Positions 1 through 7,833 of a stretch of DNA of 44,151 nucleotides are shown piece by piece. Below the pieces are notes generated by a model, which worked only from the letters and a program-made list of their open reading frames with translations, searched no databases and was not told where the DNA came from. The position numbers were made by a program, and so were the translations under genes. The stretch spans positions 1-44,151 of the forward strand of contig CAZPNX010000021.1 of assembly GCA_964588285.1 (NCBI GenBank), read 5' to 3'. Source of the DNA: CAZPNX01 sp964588285 (lineage in GTDB: Bacteria; Edwardsbacteria; AC1; EtOH8). How positions within the stretch are numbered: the first letter of the stretch is position 1; every line of letters starts with the position of its first letter.

Positions 1-121
1 GCCTGTCACCTACGCTCAGCTGGTTTCTTCCTGAACGGATGGGATAATCATTCTAACATATTATTTGATAAATATTTTTAGATTGATGTAATTTTTGCAT
101 TTTGCAACTGAAGTCATAGAA

Positions 122-145
122 AAGGCCCCCGTTATAGAGGGCCTT
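122..145 (-). terminator. Probable terminator of ppdK
   Basis: A 7-bp perfect inverted repeat (AAGGCCC ... GGGCCTT) lies 12 nt beyond the ppdK stop codon. On the minus strand it is followed by TTTTCT, a short U-rich run. The position fits a rho-independent terminator; the weak U-tract keeps confidence moderate. The remaining 1-121 stretch shows no gene that I can support. Confidence 0.6.
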
Positions 146-156
146 AGATCAATGTT

Positions 157-3018
157 TTACTGTCTTTTTTTCATACGGGCGCGCTTTGAATTAGAGCTTT
201 TAGGTCGGCCGGGGCTGCGCTTAGGTTTATTCTTGCTGCCCTTGGGACGTCCCGCTTTGCGGCCCGGCTTCTTCTTGGCGGCATCATCCTTTCTTGGCTT
301 TGCATCCTCGGTTTCCCTGATGGCCGCCTGGGCCGCCGCCAGCCGGGCGATGGGCACCCGGAAGGGAGAGCAGGAGACGTAGTCCATGCCCACCCGGTGG
401 CAGAACTCGACCGAGGACGGCTCCCCGCCGTGCTCCCCGCAGATGCCCACCTTGAGCTTTGGCCGGGTGGCCCGGCCGCGCTTTATTCCTATCTCCACCA
501 GCTCGCCGATGCCCTCCTGGTCCAGGATGTTGAATGGGTCGGCCGGCAGTATCTTCTTTTCCACGTAGGTCGGCACGAAGCCGCCGATGTCGTCGCGGGA
601 GAAGCCGAAGCCCATCTGGGTGAGGTCGTTGGTGCCGTAGGAGAAGAATTCGGCCGTCTGGGCGATCTTGCCCGCGGTCAGGGCGGCCCGCGGAATCTCG
701 ATCATGGTGCCGTACATGTAGTCTATTCTCTTGACCCCGTACTTGGCGCAAACCTCCTGGTATATCCGATCGACGATGGCCTTCTGGTCGTCAAGCTCCT
801 CCTTAATGCCCACCACCGGGACCATGATCTCGGGCAGGATTTTTTTGCCCTCCTTGATCAATTCGACCGCGGCCTCAAAAATGGCCCGTACTTGCATTTC
901 GGTGATCTCGGGATAGGTGATCCCCAGGCGCACCCCGCGGTGGCCCATCATGGGATTGGACTCGTGCAGGTCCTCGGCCCGATCGTTGAGTTCGTTCAGC
1001 GAGATATTAAGTGCCCGGGCCAGTTTTTCCCGCTCGTCCTGGCGCTTGGGCACGAACTCGTGCAAAGGAGGATCCAAAAGGCGGATGGTCACCGGCAGGC
1101 TGTCCATCACCTCCAGGGTGGCCTTGATGTCATTCTTGACGTAGGGGAAGAGCTCTTCCAGGGCCGTCCTTCTCTCCTTCTCGTCGTGCGAAATGATCAT
1201 CTTGCGCAGGCGGAACAGCGGCTCCTCCGAGTTCTTGCCGTAGAACATGTGCTCGGTGCGGAACAGCCCGATGCCCTCGGCTCCAAATGACCGGGCCTTG
1301 GCCGCGTCGTCCGGGGTGTCGGCATTGGTGCGCACCTTGAGCCGCCGGAACTGGTCCACGTACTTCATGAACTCCTGGAATCGCGGGTTCTCGGTGGCGT
1401 CGATCATGGCCAGCTGGCCCTGGTAGACGTAGCCCTTGGTGCCGTTGAGGGTCAGGGTGTCGCCTTCGCGGAACTCGCGTCCCTCCACCTTCATCACCTT
1501 GCGGCCCGCGTCCACCGAAACGGCGCCGGCCCCCACGATGCAGCACTTGCCCCAGCCCCGGGCCACCAAGGCGGCGTGCGAGGTCATGCCCCCGCGCGAG
1601 GTGAGGATGCCGACCGCGGCCCGCATCCCCTCCACGTCCTCGGGGTTGGTCTCCTCGCGGACCAGGATCACCTTCTTGCCGTCCTTGGCCCAAAGGACCG
1701 CGTCGTTAGCGGTGAAGACGATTTGCCCGGTGGCTCCGCCAGGGCCGGCAGGCAGGCCCTTGGCCAGGACCGAGGCCGATTTCTCGGCGGCCGGGTCCAC
1801 AATGGGGTGCAACAATTCGTCGAGCTGGGACGGGGCCACCCGCATCACCGCCTCTGACTTGGTGATAAGTTTTTCCCGGACCATGTCCATGGCCATGTTC
1901 AGGGCCGCGGTGCCGGTGCGCTTGCCCACCCGGCACTGCAGCATCCAAAGCCGGCCCTCCTGGATGGTGAACTCGATGTCCTGCATGTCACGGTAGTGCT
2001 TCTCCAGCCGGGAACGTATCGCATCAAGTTCACGATATACAGCCGGCATGGCTGTTTCCAATGACGGCAGGTGCTTGTTCTGCTCGCTTTTGGTGGCCTC
2101 GTTGAGGGGATTGGGCGTCCGGATGCCGGCCACCACGTCCTCGCCCTGGGCGTTCACCAGCCACTCGCCGTAGAAGTGGTTGTCGCCGTTGGCCGGGTTG
2201 CGGGTGAAGGCCACCCCGGTGGCCGAGCTGTCGCCCATGTTGCCGAAGACCATGGCCTGGACGTTGACCGCGGTGCCCCACTCGTCCGGGATGCCCTCGA
2301 TGCGGCGGTAGGAGATGGCCCGTTTTCCGTTCCAGGAGGCGAAGACCGCGCCGATGCCGCCCCACAGCTGCTCCCGGGCGTCGTCCGGAAACTCCTTGCC
2401 CAGCACCTCTTTTATTTTATCCTTGAACTTCTCACACAGAAGTTTCAACTCCTCGGCCGTCAGGTCAGCGTCCGACTTGTAGCCGCGCGACACCTTGACC
2501 TGGTGCAGCATGTCGTCCAGCTGCTTGCGGATCCCCTGGCCCTCGGCCGGCTCGATCCCGGCCGCCTTCTCCATGACCACGTCCGAGTACATCATGATCA
2601 GGCGGCGGTAGGCGTCGTAGACGAAGCGCGGGTTTTTGGTCTTGGCGATGATGCCCGGGATGGTCTTGGAGCACAGGCCCACGTTGAGCACCGTCTCCAT
2701 CATGCCCGGCATGGAACGGCGGGCGCCGGAGCGCACCGAGAGCAGCAGCGGGTTCTGCGGGTCGCCGAAGCTCATGCCCATTATCTTCTCGACCCGGGCC
2801 AGCGCGGCGTCCACCTGCTTGGCCAGCTCCTTGGGGTACTTCTTGTTGTTCTTGTAGTAGACGGTGCACATCTCGGTGGTGATGGTGAAGCCGGCCGGCA
2901 CCGGGATGCCCAGGTGGCACATCTCGGCCAAATTGGCGCCCTTGCCGCCCAGAAGGTTTTTGTCGTTGGCCCCGCCTTCGGCCGTCTTGCCGCCGAAGGA
3001 GTACACGTACTTGGCCAT
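157..3018 (-). CDS. ppdK: Pyruvate, phosphate dikinase with basic C-terminal tail
   Basis: Interconverts pyruvate + ATP + Pi and PEP + AMP + PPi in the cytoplasm, linking glycolysis and gluconeogenesis. The 953-residue protein has the family order: N-terminal ATP-grasp/nucleotide domain opening with YSFGGK and LGGKGANLAEM, a swivelling phosphohistidine domain with GGMTSHAA (catalytic His481), and a C-terminal PEP/pyruvate TIM barrel ending with GICGEHGGEPSS (catalytic Cys860). The start is supported by GAGGAG about 12 nt upstream. The enzyme core ends near residue 905; about 45 further residues are almost entirely Lys/Arg/Pro/Gly/Ser and contain two AT-hook-like GRPK cores (GRPKGSKNK, GRPKSSN). 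Family members usually end soon after the barrel (about 870-890 residues), so the tail is an extra. The next gene upstream is the hepT remnant on the same strand, 54 nt away, with no obvious functional link. Identity is very secure; the function of the tail is unknown. Confidence 0.97.
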   Translation of the reverse strand: MAKYVYSFGGKTAEGGANDKNLLGGKGANLAEMCHLGIPVPAGFTITTEMCTVYYKNNKKYPKELAKQVDAALARVEKIMGMSFGDPQNPLLLSVRSGARRSMPGMMETVLNVGLCSKTIPGIIAKTKNPRFVYDAYRRLIMMYSDVVMEKAAGIEPAEGQGIRKQLDDMLHQVKVSRGYKSDADLTAEELKLLCEKFKDKIKEVLGKEFPDDAREQLWGGIGAVFASWNGKRAISYRRIEGIPDEWGTAVNVQAMVFGNMGDSSATGVAFTRNPANGDNHFYGEWLVNAQGEDVVAGIRTPNPLNEATKSEQNKHLPSLETAMPAVYRELDAIRSRLEKHYRDMQDIEFTIQEGRLWMLQCRVGKRTGTAALNMAMDMVREKLITKSEAVMRVAPSQLDELLHPIVDPAAEKSASVLAKGLPAGPGGATGQIVFTANDAVLWAKDGKKVILVREETNPEDVEGMRAAVGILTSRGGMTSHAALVARGWGKCCIVGAGAVSVDAGRKVMKVEGREFREGDTLTLNGTKGYVYQGQLAMIDATENPRFQEFMKYVDQFRRLKVRTNADTPDDAAKARSFGAEGIGLFRTEHMFYGKNSEEPLFRLRKMIISHDEKERRTALEELFPYVKNDIKATLEVMDSLPVTIRLLDPPLHEFVPKRQDEREKLARALNISLNELNDRAEDLHESNPMMGHRGVRLGITYPEITEMQVRAIFEAAVELIKEGKKILPEIMVPVVGIKEELDDQKAIVDRIYQEVCAKYGVKRIDYMYGTMIEIPRAALTAGKIAQTAEFFSYGTNDLTQMGFGFSRDDIGGFVPTYVEKKILPADPFNILDQEGIGELVEIGIKRGRATRPKLKVGICGEHGGEPSSVEFCHRVGMDYVSCSPFRVPIARLAAAQAAIRETEDAKPRKDDAAKKKPGRKAGRPKGSKNKPKRSPGRPKSSNSKRARMKKRQ

Positions 3019-3072
3019 CTTGCTGCCGCTCCTCGTCAGTTGAATTATTTATGTGGTTGAATTCTTTCGCCG

Positions 3073-3426
3073 TTATCGGTTGTTGCCGTCATCCTCTATC
3101 ATGGCCTCGATGGCCGGCTCCAGTTTGGCGATCTCCTGGGAGATGATATCCCAGACAACGTCCAGGTTCACGCCGAAATAATGGTGGATAAGTCTATCCC
3201 TGACGCCGGCCATCTCCCTCCAGGGAACATCGGGATGCCTTTACCGCAGGCAGGTGGAAACACCCCTGGCGGCTTCGCCGATTATCTCTAGATTGCGGAT
3301 AACGGCGTCCTGGGTCTTGGTGTCCTCGAGAAACCCGTCGTAATCCGCTGTTTCCGTGTACGCCTTGATGCGGAGGATGGCCTGCCTTATGTCGCCCAGC
3401 AGATCTGGATCGGAACGTTTAGACAT
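3073..3426 (-). pseudogene. hepT: HepT-like HEPN toxin, broken by in-frame TAA
   Basis: This is a HEPN-domain (DUF86/HepT) ribonuclease-toxin gene. From the ATG at 3424-3426 the frame codes 61 residues and meets TAA at 3241-3243. Reading straight on in the same frame gives another 55 residues typical of HepT (PDVPWREMAGVRDRL, then IHHYF) to a TAA at 3073-3075. The catalytic RX4HXY motif (R-D-R-L-I-H-H-Y, about 3178-3201) lies after the premature stop, so the 61-residue product cannot be an active HEPN RNase. There is no frameshift, only one nonsense codon in a frame of 117 codons plus stop. The ATG lies inside the 3' end of mntA (8-nt overlap), the usual operon arrangement. A sequencing error or a re-initiated C-terminal fragment are alternatives. 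Confidence 0.85.
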
Positions 3427-3748
3427 AGATGATGCCCTGGCCGATGCTGCGCAGCACCCTTTGGGACCTGATGCCCTTGATCCCGGCCGGGGTAAGAAGG
3501 TCGACGCTCCTTCCCAGCAGGCTCTCCAAGCGCTCGGCCAGTTCCATGAACCTGAAGCCGATGGGCCGCACGAACTCCACCACCAAGTCTACATCGCTGC
3601 TGTCCGAAGGCGTGCCGTGGGCGAACGACCCGAAGAGTCCGATGCGGCTTACGCCGTATTCCGAGGCTAGGGCCTGTTTCTCGGCCTTGAGGATGTTTAT
3701 GATTTCATTTCTTCCGACCATCCAAGGGCGTCCAATTGTGTTTAACAT
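3419..3748 (-). CDS. mntA: MntA-like minimal nucleotidyltransferase antitoxin
   Basis: This is a minimal nucleotidyltransferase of the MntA family. Known MntA antitoxins silence HepT by adding AMP units to the tyrosine of its RX4HXY motif. The 109-residue ORF has the hallmark GSX10DXD (GSFAHGTPSDSSDVD) and ends in a typical C-terminal helix. The family domain begins at Met10 (MVGRNEIINIL), so 3721 is an alternative start. The upstream ATG at 3748 is chosen because a TTGAAA-17-TATAAT promoter sits only 5 nt before it, which suggests leaderless translation; neither ATG has a Shine-Dalgarno sequence. The partner hepT follows with an 8-nt overlap but is truncated, so the antitoxin appears intact while its toxin is dead. 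Family assignment is firm; start choice is not. Confidence 0.9.
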   Translation of the reverse strand: MLNTIGRPWMVGRNEIINILKAEKQALASEYGVSRIGLFGSFAHGTPSDSSDVDLVVEFVRPIGFRFMELAERLESLLGRSVDLLTPAGIKGIRSQRVLRSIGQGIIYV

Positions 3749-3753
3749 TAAGT

Positions 3754-3782
3754 ATTATAGCACTAATGGCGCGGTTTTTCAA
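3754..3782 (-). promoter_or_regulatory. Sigma70-like promoter of mntA-hepT
   Basis: On the minus strand TTGAAA (3777-3782) and TATAAT (3754-3759) are separated by 17 nt. Only 5 nt separate the -10 box from the ATG at 3748, so transcription would begin at or next to the start codon. Confidence 0.7.
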
Positions 3783-3911
3783 CTGGGCCCCAAACTACGC
3801 CTCCTTCCCCGTCTCGTTGTCACCCTGAGAAGTCCCGCCTGCCCGGCAAGTTGAAGCGCCGCACTGAGCATGACTTCTCGCTTGGCTTGCGAAGTGGGTG
3901 GCGCTATAAAT

Positions 3912-3934
3912 AAAAACCGGCCCGAAGGCCGGTT
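3912..3934 (-). terminator. Rho-independent terminator
   Basis: A perfect 8-bp stem, AACCGGCC-CGAA-GGCCGGTT, is followed on the minus strand by TTTTTATTTA. It would end transcripts coming from the 4134-5332 genes before the mntA promoter. Between it and mntA (3783-3911) I see only a partial copy of the dispersed repeat (GTCACCCTGAG at about 3820-3830) and no gene. Confidence 0.75.
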
Positions 3935-3994
3935 AGACTTCCCTTAAGGGCTGTCTGCGCCTACTTGATGATTATTCATATTTCTTTTAGAGCA

Positions 3995-4141
3995 GTGAAC
4001 GCTTCCTTAACGGTAAAGAATGCTTCCTTAGTTGTAAAAAGCGGTTCCTTATATGGTAAAGAACGCTTAGTTAGAGGTAATGAGAGGTTCCTTAGCGGTC
4101 ATGAACGTTTCCTTAATGGCGTTGAGAGGTTCCTTAAAGGT
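3995..4141. repeat. Seven 21-bp degenerate tandem units
   Basis: Seven consecutive 21-nt units fill this stretch. Each carries a variant of GTTCCTTA followed by GGTAA/GAAC-type sequence (for example 4037-4057, 4079-4099, 4100-4120). Read on the plus strand they give a heptad peptide pattern (NERFLSG, HERFLNG, VERFLKG) in an ORF from 3965 to 4150. I do not call that ORF a gene: it has no convincing ribosome-binding site, and between units the shared GTTCCTTA block slips by one base relative to the reading frame. The minus-strand secreted ORF (4134-4289) terminates inside the last unit. Confidence 0.8.
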
Positions 4142-4289
4142 TATATCTGACCCGCAGCGCATCCGGCTGCGCCTGAACCTTGGTCGGGACAGGGTACGGA
4201 GCCGGGTCCTGGGCCAGAGCGACCCCGGCCCATGGGGCGAGGGTGAGACAGACCGCCAGGCAGAGCATAATGCGGCTTGAAGATCTCAT
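4134..4289 (-). CDS. Short secreted-protein ORF, probably truncated
   Basis: From ATG 4289 this ORF codes for 51 residues: a clear signal peptide (MRSSSRIM, hydrophobic core, then GVALA cleavage-like site) followed by only about 25 mature residues, QDPAPYPVPTKVQAQ and a short end. The frame stays open upstream to an ATG at 4361 whose ATGA overlaps the stop codon of the outer-membrane-like gene, so translational coupling is possible. The stop codon lies inside the last unit of the 21-bp tandem repeat, which suggests the original 3' part of the gene was replaced or cut off by the repeat. No Shine-Dalgarno is visible at either start. It may be a decayed outer-membrane or periplasmic protein; I cannot assign a family, and it may not be functional. 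Confidence 0.45.
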   Translation of the reverse strand: MRSSSRIMLCLAVCLTLAPWAGVALAQDPAPYPVPTKVQAQPDALRVRYNL

Positions 4290-4357
4290 GAAGCGGTCGC
4301 GGCTTTGTTCGAGCTTATTACTAATGCGACATCCCCGGCCCCGGAACCATGCGGTCC

Positions 4358-5332
4358 TCATCTCCCGCCCTTCTGCTCCGCCGCCCCGAAGTTATAGGCA
4401 AACCCCAGCCAGGGCATGAAGGGAAAGCCTTCGGTCTCGACCCCGGCCGGGTAGATGAGGGCAATGTCGGCCGCCAGCCGGTCGCCGAAGAAGCGGACGC
4501 CCAAGGATAGCGGATAGGCTTCGGATTTCGGCGGAAACCAGTTCTCGGTAACCAGCTTGACGCTGTTGGAGAGGCGGAGCTCCCCGCCCAGCATCAGTAT
4601 GGGGTCGTTGGCGAAGTCGTCCCCGAAGAACCCCCAACCCAGCCCGCCGGTGACGGCCCGGTCCCCACTCCCGTAAGTGGACACTCCGTAGACGATGCCC
4701 GCACCCTCAAACTCCTCGAAACCCTTGGTGGCGTTGAGATAGAGCACGCCCCCGGCCAGACTGAGCTTTTCGGAATTGTAGACGGTGGCCTTGGGCGCCA
4801 GGTAGAACAGCTGGGCCGAGGCGCCGGGAAACAGCGACATGCCCCCGGCCAGGGTCAGGTGGTCCCCGACTCCATAAGCCAGGAAGGGGAAGAAGACCTC
4901 GTAGGCCGAGAAGTAGCCCTGGCCGCTTTTGAGCGGCCGGGCGGTGGGCGCAAACAGCAGGCGGGTGTAGTTGGGGTCGGGCCGCAGGTACTTTCCGCCC
5001 TCGAACCTTCCCGGAAGTAGTATTATGGAGCGGATCTGGGAGCGCGGCATGGCCAGACGGAGCCCTCCGGCGGTGCGGAAGCGAACCGTGTCCGGTTCCT
5101 CGGCCTCGACCGAACCTAATATTTCGGAACCATCGTTGAGCGACATCCGGGCCGGCCGCGACGGCGTGAAGGTGCTTCCTATTTGGGCTTCGGAACCGGC
5201 CGCCGGGCATGCCGTGTCCGGAGCGGGTCGGAGCCTGTCCGAACCAGGTTCCTGGCCAAGTGAAAGCATAGCCGGTACCGCCAGCAGGACGGCCGGCAGA
5301 AACGCCAGATTACGATATTTAATGTTCATCAT
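4358..5332 (-). CDS. Outer-membrane beta-barrel-like protein of unknown function
   Basis: A 324-residue exported protein. It starts with a signal peptide (MMNIKYRNLAFLPAVLL... ending AMLSLGQ), then a small domain with NDGSEILGSVEAEEPDTVRFRT-type sequence, reminiscent of short SH3-like/LSm folds, then about 200 residues of alternating hydrophobic/polar strands rich in Gly and aromatic residues (for example GVGDHLTLAGGMSLFPG, LGVRFFGDRLAADIALIYP) ending GFAYNFG, as expected for an outer-membrane barrel. No enzyme motif is seen. The start at ATG-ATG (5332/5329) is required by the signal peptide; the longer frame to 5371 runs through the promoter and is rejected. A TTGACA-16-TATAAT promoter ends 7 nt before this ATG, so the mRNA should be nearly leaderless. 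I do not recognise a named family. Confidence 0.75.
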   Translation of the reverse strand: MMNIKYRNLAFLPAVLLAVPAMLSLGQEPGSDRLRPAPDTACPAAGSEAQIGSTFTPSRPARMSLNDGSEILGSVEAEEPDTVRFRTAGGLRLAMPRSQIRSIILLPGRFEGGKYLRPDPNYTRLLFAPTARPLKSGQGYFSAYEVFFPFLAYGVGDHLTLAGGMSLFPGASAQLFYLAPKATVYNSEKLSLAGGVLYLNATKGFEEFEGAGIVYGVSTYGSGDRAVTGGLGWGFFGDDFANDPILMLGGELRLSNSVKLVTENWFPPKSEAYPLSLGVRFFGDRLAADIALIYPAGVETEGFPFMPWLGFAYNFGAAEQKGGR

Positions 5333-5339
5333 AAGTATA

Positions 5340-5367
5340 ATTATATCCCAGTCAACCCTTTTGTCAA
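5340..5367 (-). promoter_or_regulatory. Strong sigma70-like promoter
   Basis: On the minus strand TTGACA (5362-5367) and TATAAT (5340-5345) are 16 nt apart. The -10 box is 7 nt from the ATG at 5332. It drives the outer-membrane-like gene and lies just after the terminator of the TPR operon. Confidence 0.8.
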
Positions 5368-5369
5368 GC

Positions 5370-5392
5370 AAAAACCGGCGCTACTGCGCCGG
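5370..5392 (-). terminator. Terminator of the TPR gene pair
   Basis: CCGGCG-CTACTG-CGCCGG forms a GC-rich stem that is followed on the minus strand by GTTTTTG. It lies 26 nt past the stop of the downstream TPR gene. Confidence 0.75.
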
Positions 5393-5417
5393 CTCCCAGC
5401 CTGGGGGGAAATCAGGC

Positions 5418-6608
5418 TCATCCCGGCCCGCTGATCTCGTTCATCCTCCTCAGATACTCCTTGGCTCTGGCGGCGTCGCCCATCTCCAGCTCGGCCTGGG
5501 CCAAGCGGCTGAGCACTTCGCGCACCTTGGGATGCTTCGGACCCAGGGCCCTTTCCAGAGTCGCCAGGGCCTTCTGCAAAAGCTTCTCGGCCTGCTCCGG
5601 GCGGTTCTCGGCCAGCATCATGCTGCCGTAGCGGAGCTGAACCGCTGCCACGTCCGGGTGTTCCGGGCCCAAAGACTTTTCGAGTATGGCCATGGCTGCC
5701 TGGAACTCGGACTCGGCCCGGGCCGGTTCCTGATCGAACTCGTACATGGAGCCCAGGCCTAGGTGGGTGGAGCCAACCAGGGGATGGCTGGGCCCCAACA
5801 CTCGGCTGCCCAAGGCCAGTGCTTCCTTGAAGGCGGCCTCGGACTCGACGAACTTGTCCTGACGGCGGTAGATGTCGGCCAGGTTGTTGTAGTAGTAGAC
5901 CAGTTCCGGATGGTCCTCGGACTGCCGGCGTTTAAGCTCGATGCCCCGCTTCACCAGTTCCTCGGCCTTTTTCAGGCTGCCGTTGACGGCGTGGGCCTCG
6001 GCCAGATTGTTGAGGGTGGTGGCGTAGAGGGGATGCTCCTGTCCGAAAAGCCTCCCGGCCATTTCGAAGACGGCTAGGGCCGTCTCTTCGGCCGCCCCGT
6101 TCCGCCCCGTCTCCTTGTAGAGCCCGATCATGTTGCTCATCACCTTGAAGGCCGATTCGCTGCCCTCCATTCCGTGCTTCTTATAAATTTCCATGGCCAA
6201 AGCCAGGTGGTCCTCGGAGCGGGTGTAGAGGCCGATGCTGGTATAGAGGGAACCTAGGTTGTTAAGCAGGCGGGCCACCTCGGGATGGTCGCCCCCCAGA
6301 TTGGCCCGACGGATATTCAGGGCCCTTTCGAACAGGGGAACGGCTTCGTAGTAGCGAAATTGGAGGCAATGGTTGACGGCCAGGGTGTTGAGAGCATCCG
6401 CCGTTTCCAGGCTATCCGGCCCCGTGGCCTCAATTTGGATTGACAGCGATCGTTCCAGGTGTTGCTGGGCCTCGGCAAATCGGCCGTGGTCGGCCAGTGC
6501 CTTGGACAAGGCGTTGAGGTGCGGCACCAGTGACGGGTCCGCAGACGGGATTCTTTGCTCGGCCTCGGCCAGTTTTCGCCGGGCCTGGGCGATCTCAGCG
6601 GGTTCCAT
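5418..6608 (-). CDS. Kinesin-light-chain-type TPR repeat protein (copy 1)
   Basis: A 396-residue protein built almost wholly of 42-residue tetratricopeptide repeats of the kinesin-light-chain class (TPR_10/TPR_12). Recurrent signatures are ALNTLAVNH, LNNLGSLY, LNNLAEAHA, YYNNLADIYR and the inter-repeat GPEHPDVA/GPKHPKVR. No signal peptide, membrane segment or catalytic domain is present, so it is probably a cytoplasmic protein-protein interaction scaffold. It starts one nucleotide after the stop of a longer related TPR gene (6610-7833), so the two form an operon and look like a tandem duplication. A terminator follows at 5370-5392. The fold is certain; the partner and pathway are unknown. Confidence 0.88.
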   Translation of the reverse strand: MEPAEIAQARRKLAEAEQRIPSADPSLVPHLNALSKALADHGRFAEAQQHLERSLSIQIEATGPDSLETADALNTLAVNHCLQFRYYEAVPLFERALNIRRANLGGDHPEVARLLNNLGSLYTSIGLYTRSEDHLALAMEIYKKHGMEGSESAFKVMSNMIGLYKETGRNGAAEETALAVFEMAGRLFGQEHPLYATTLNNLAEAHAVNGSLKKAEELVKRGIELKRRQSEDHPELVYYYNNLADIYRRQDKFVESEAAFKEALALGSRVLGPSHPLVGSTHLGLGSMYEFDQEPARAESEFQAAMAILEKSLGPEHPDVAAVQLRYGSMMLAENRPEQAEKLLQKALATLERALGPKHPKVREVLSRLAQAELEMGDAARAKEYLRRMNEISGPG

Positions 6609-6609
6609 C

Positions 6610-7833
6610 TTACCTGCTTTCCGTCGGCGGATTGTCCGCCGCGGCCGAATTCATCTGTTTCAGCAGCTTCTCGGCCTCCCGATTTCTTCCCATCTCCCGA
6701 TAAGCTTTGGCCATCATCTCTGTTATCTCCCGTCCCTCGGGCGCATCCATGCAGTCCACCTTCTCCAGAATCTCCCTGGCCTTGGCCGCCTCCTCTAAAG
6801 AAAGCTCCCACAGGCCGTTGCGCTGCATCAGCTGGGCCAGCTTCAGGTGAATGACGCCCACCTCGGGAAAGACAGTACCCATGGCTTTCTCGATGATCTC
6901 CAAAGCCCGGTGATAGTGGCCCTCGGCTGTTTCGTAGTATCCGCGGGCAACACAGAGGTTGGCCAGGTGGAGAAGCACGAACCCGTTCAAGGGGTCTGAG
7001 GGACTCAGCGTTTTCTCGGCCACGGCCATGGCCTGAAACAGATTCCTTTCGGCCTGGTCAAAGTCCCCCCTTAGGCAGTAGAGCTCGCCCAGGTTCACCA
7101 GGGTGTTCACCAGATCGGGATGGAAATGGCCGTAGTGTCTCTTACGTATCTCCAGAGACTTCAGGTAGCACTCCTCGGCCTTGTCCCTCTGGCCCAGGTC
7201 CAGGTACAGCCTCCCCAGGTTGTTGTAGCGTCCGGCCTGCTTGGGCGACCCCTCGCCTCCCAGCTTGTTCTCCAGCTCGATGGACTTCCGGCAGCACTCC
7301 ATGGCCTGTGGGATCTTCCTCTGCTCCCGATAGACTCCGGTCAGATTGGCATAGACAGTGGACTGCAGCTTCTCTCCCCGGCGTCCGTGTTTGCGGGCTA
7401 TCTCCAGGCTTTGTTCCAACAGCCCCTGGGCCTCGCCGTTCATGTTCATGCTGCGGCGGATTGTCCCTAGATGGCAGAGCGCCCGGGCCGCCTCCAAACT
7501 TTCCGGACCGCGGCGGCGTTTCCTCATCTCCAGCAGCCGTTCGAACAGGGGCAGGGCCTCGAGGTATTGTCCGTCCATGCTCAGGGACACTGCCAGGCCT
7601 TCCAGGATTTCGTCCAATTTATTGTCGTCCCTAGCCCCGGAAGATTCGTAGAGAGTCAGGCATATGCGGTAAAGAGGCAAAGCCTCAGGGCGCCGCCCCC
7701 CCTGCTGATAAAGTCCGGCCAATTTTAGCGCCGGATCCATCAGGCGGCGGTCGCCGGGCGGATATTTGGCCTGGGCTTTAGCCCAGGCGGACTCGGCCCG
7801 AACGATCTTTTCCTGGAGATTTTTCTCTATCAT
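6610..7833 (-). CDS. Kinesin-light-chain-type TPR repeat protein (copy 2)
   Basis: A 407-residue protein of tandem TPRs with the same architecture as its downstream neighbour: an N-terminal helical segment (VRAESAWAKAQAKYPPGD) and then repeats such as ALCHLGTIRR, RYNNLGRLYLDLG, LVNLGELYCLRG and VLLHLANLCVARG. It is free of signal peptides and membrane helices. It is the first gene of a two-gene unit, with 1 nt to the next start. The ATG at 7833 has only a weak GGAACC in front and no clear promoter was found in 7834-7964, so the start is less certain than the fold. It is probably a paralogue of 5418-6608; the two may bind each other or a common partner, which is inference. Confidence 0.87.
   Translation of the reverse strand: MIEKNLQEKIVRAESAWAKAQAKYPPGDRRLMDPALKLAGLYQQGGRRPEALPLYRICLTLYESSGARDDNKLDEILEGLAVSLSMDGQYLEALPLFERLLEMRKRRRGPESLEAARALCHLGTIRRSMNMNGEAQGLLEQSLEIARKHGRRGEKLQSTVYANLTGVYREQRKIPQAMECCRKSIELENKLGGEGSPKQAGRYNNLGRLYLDLGQRDKAEECYLKSLEIRKRHYGHFHPDLVNTLVNLGELYCLRGDFDQAERNLFQAMAVAEKTLSPSDPLNGFVLLHLANLCVARGYYETAEGHYHRALEIIEKAMGTVFPEVGVIHLKLAQLMQRNGLWELSLEEAAKAREILEKVDCMDAPEGREITEMMAKAYREMGRNREAEKLLKQMNSAAADNPPTESR

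Noticed and set aside
3995..4141. CRISPR array
   Set aside because: The units are contiguous and degenerate with no spacers, and no cas gene is near.
3965..4150. 61-codon plus-strand ORF made of heptad repeats
   Set aside because: No convincing start signal, it is entirely the 21-bp repeat, and the repeat core drifts out of frame, so I annotate the repeat only.
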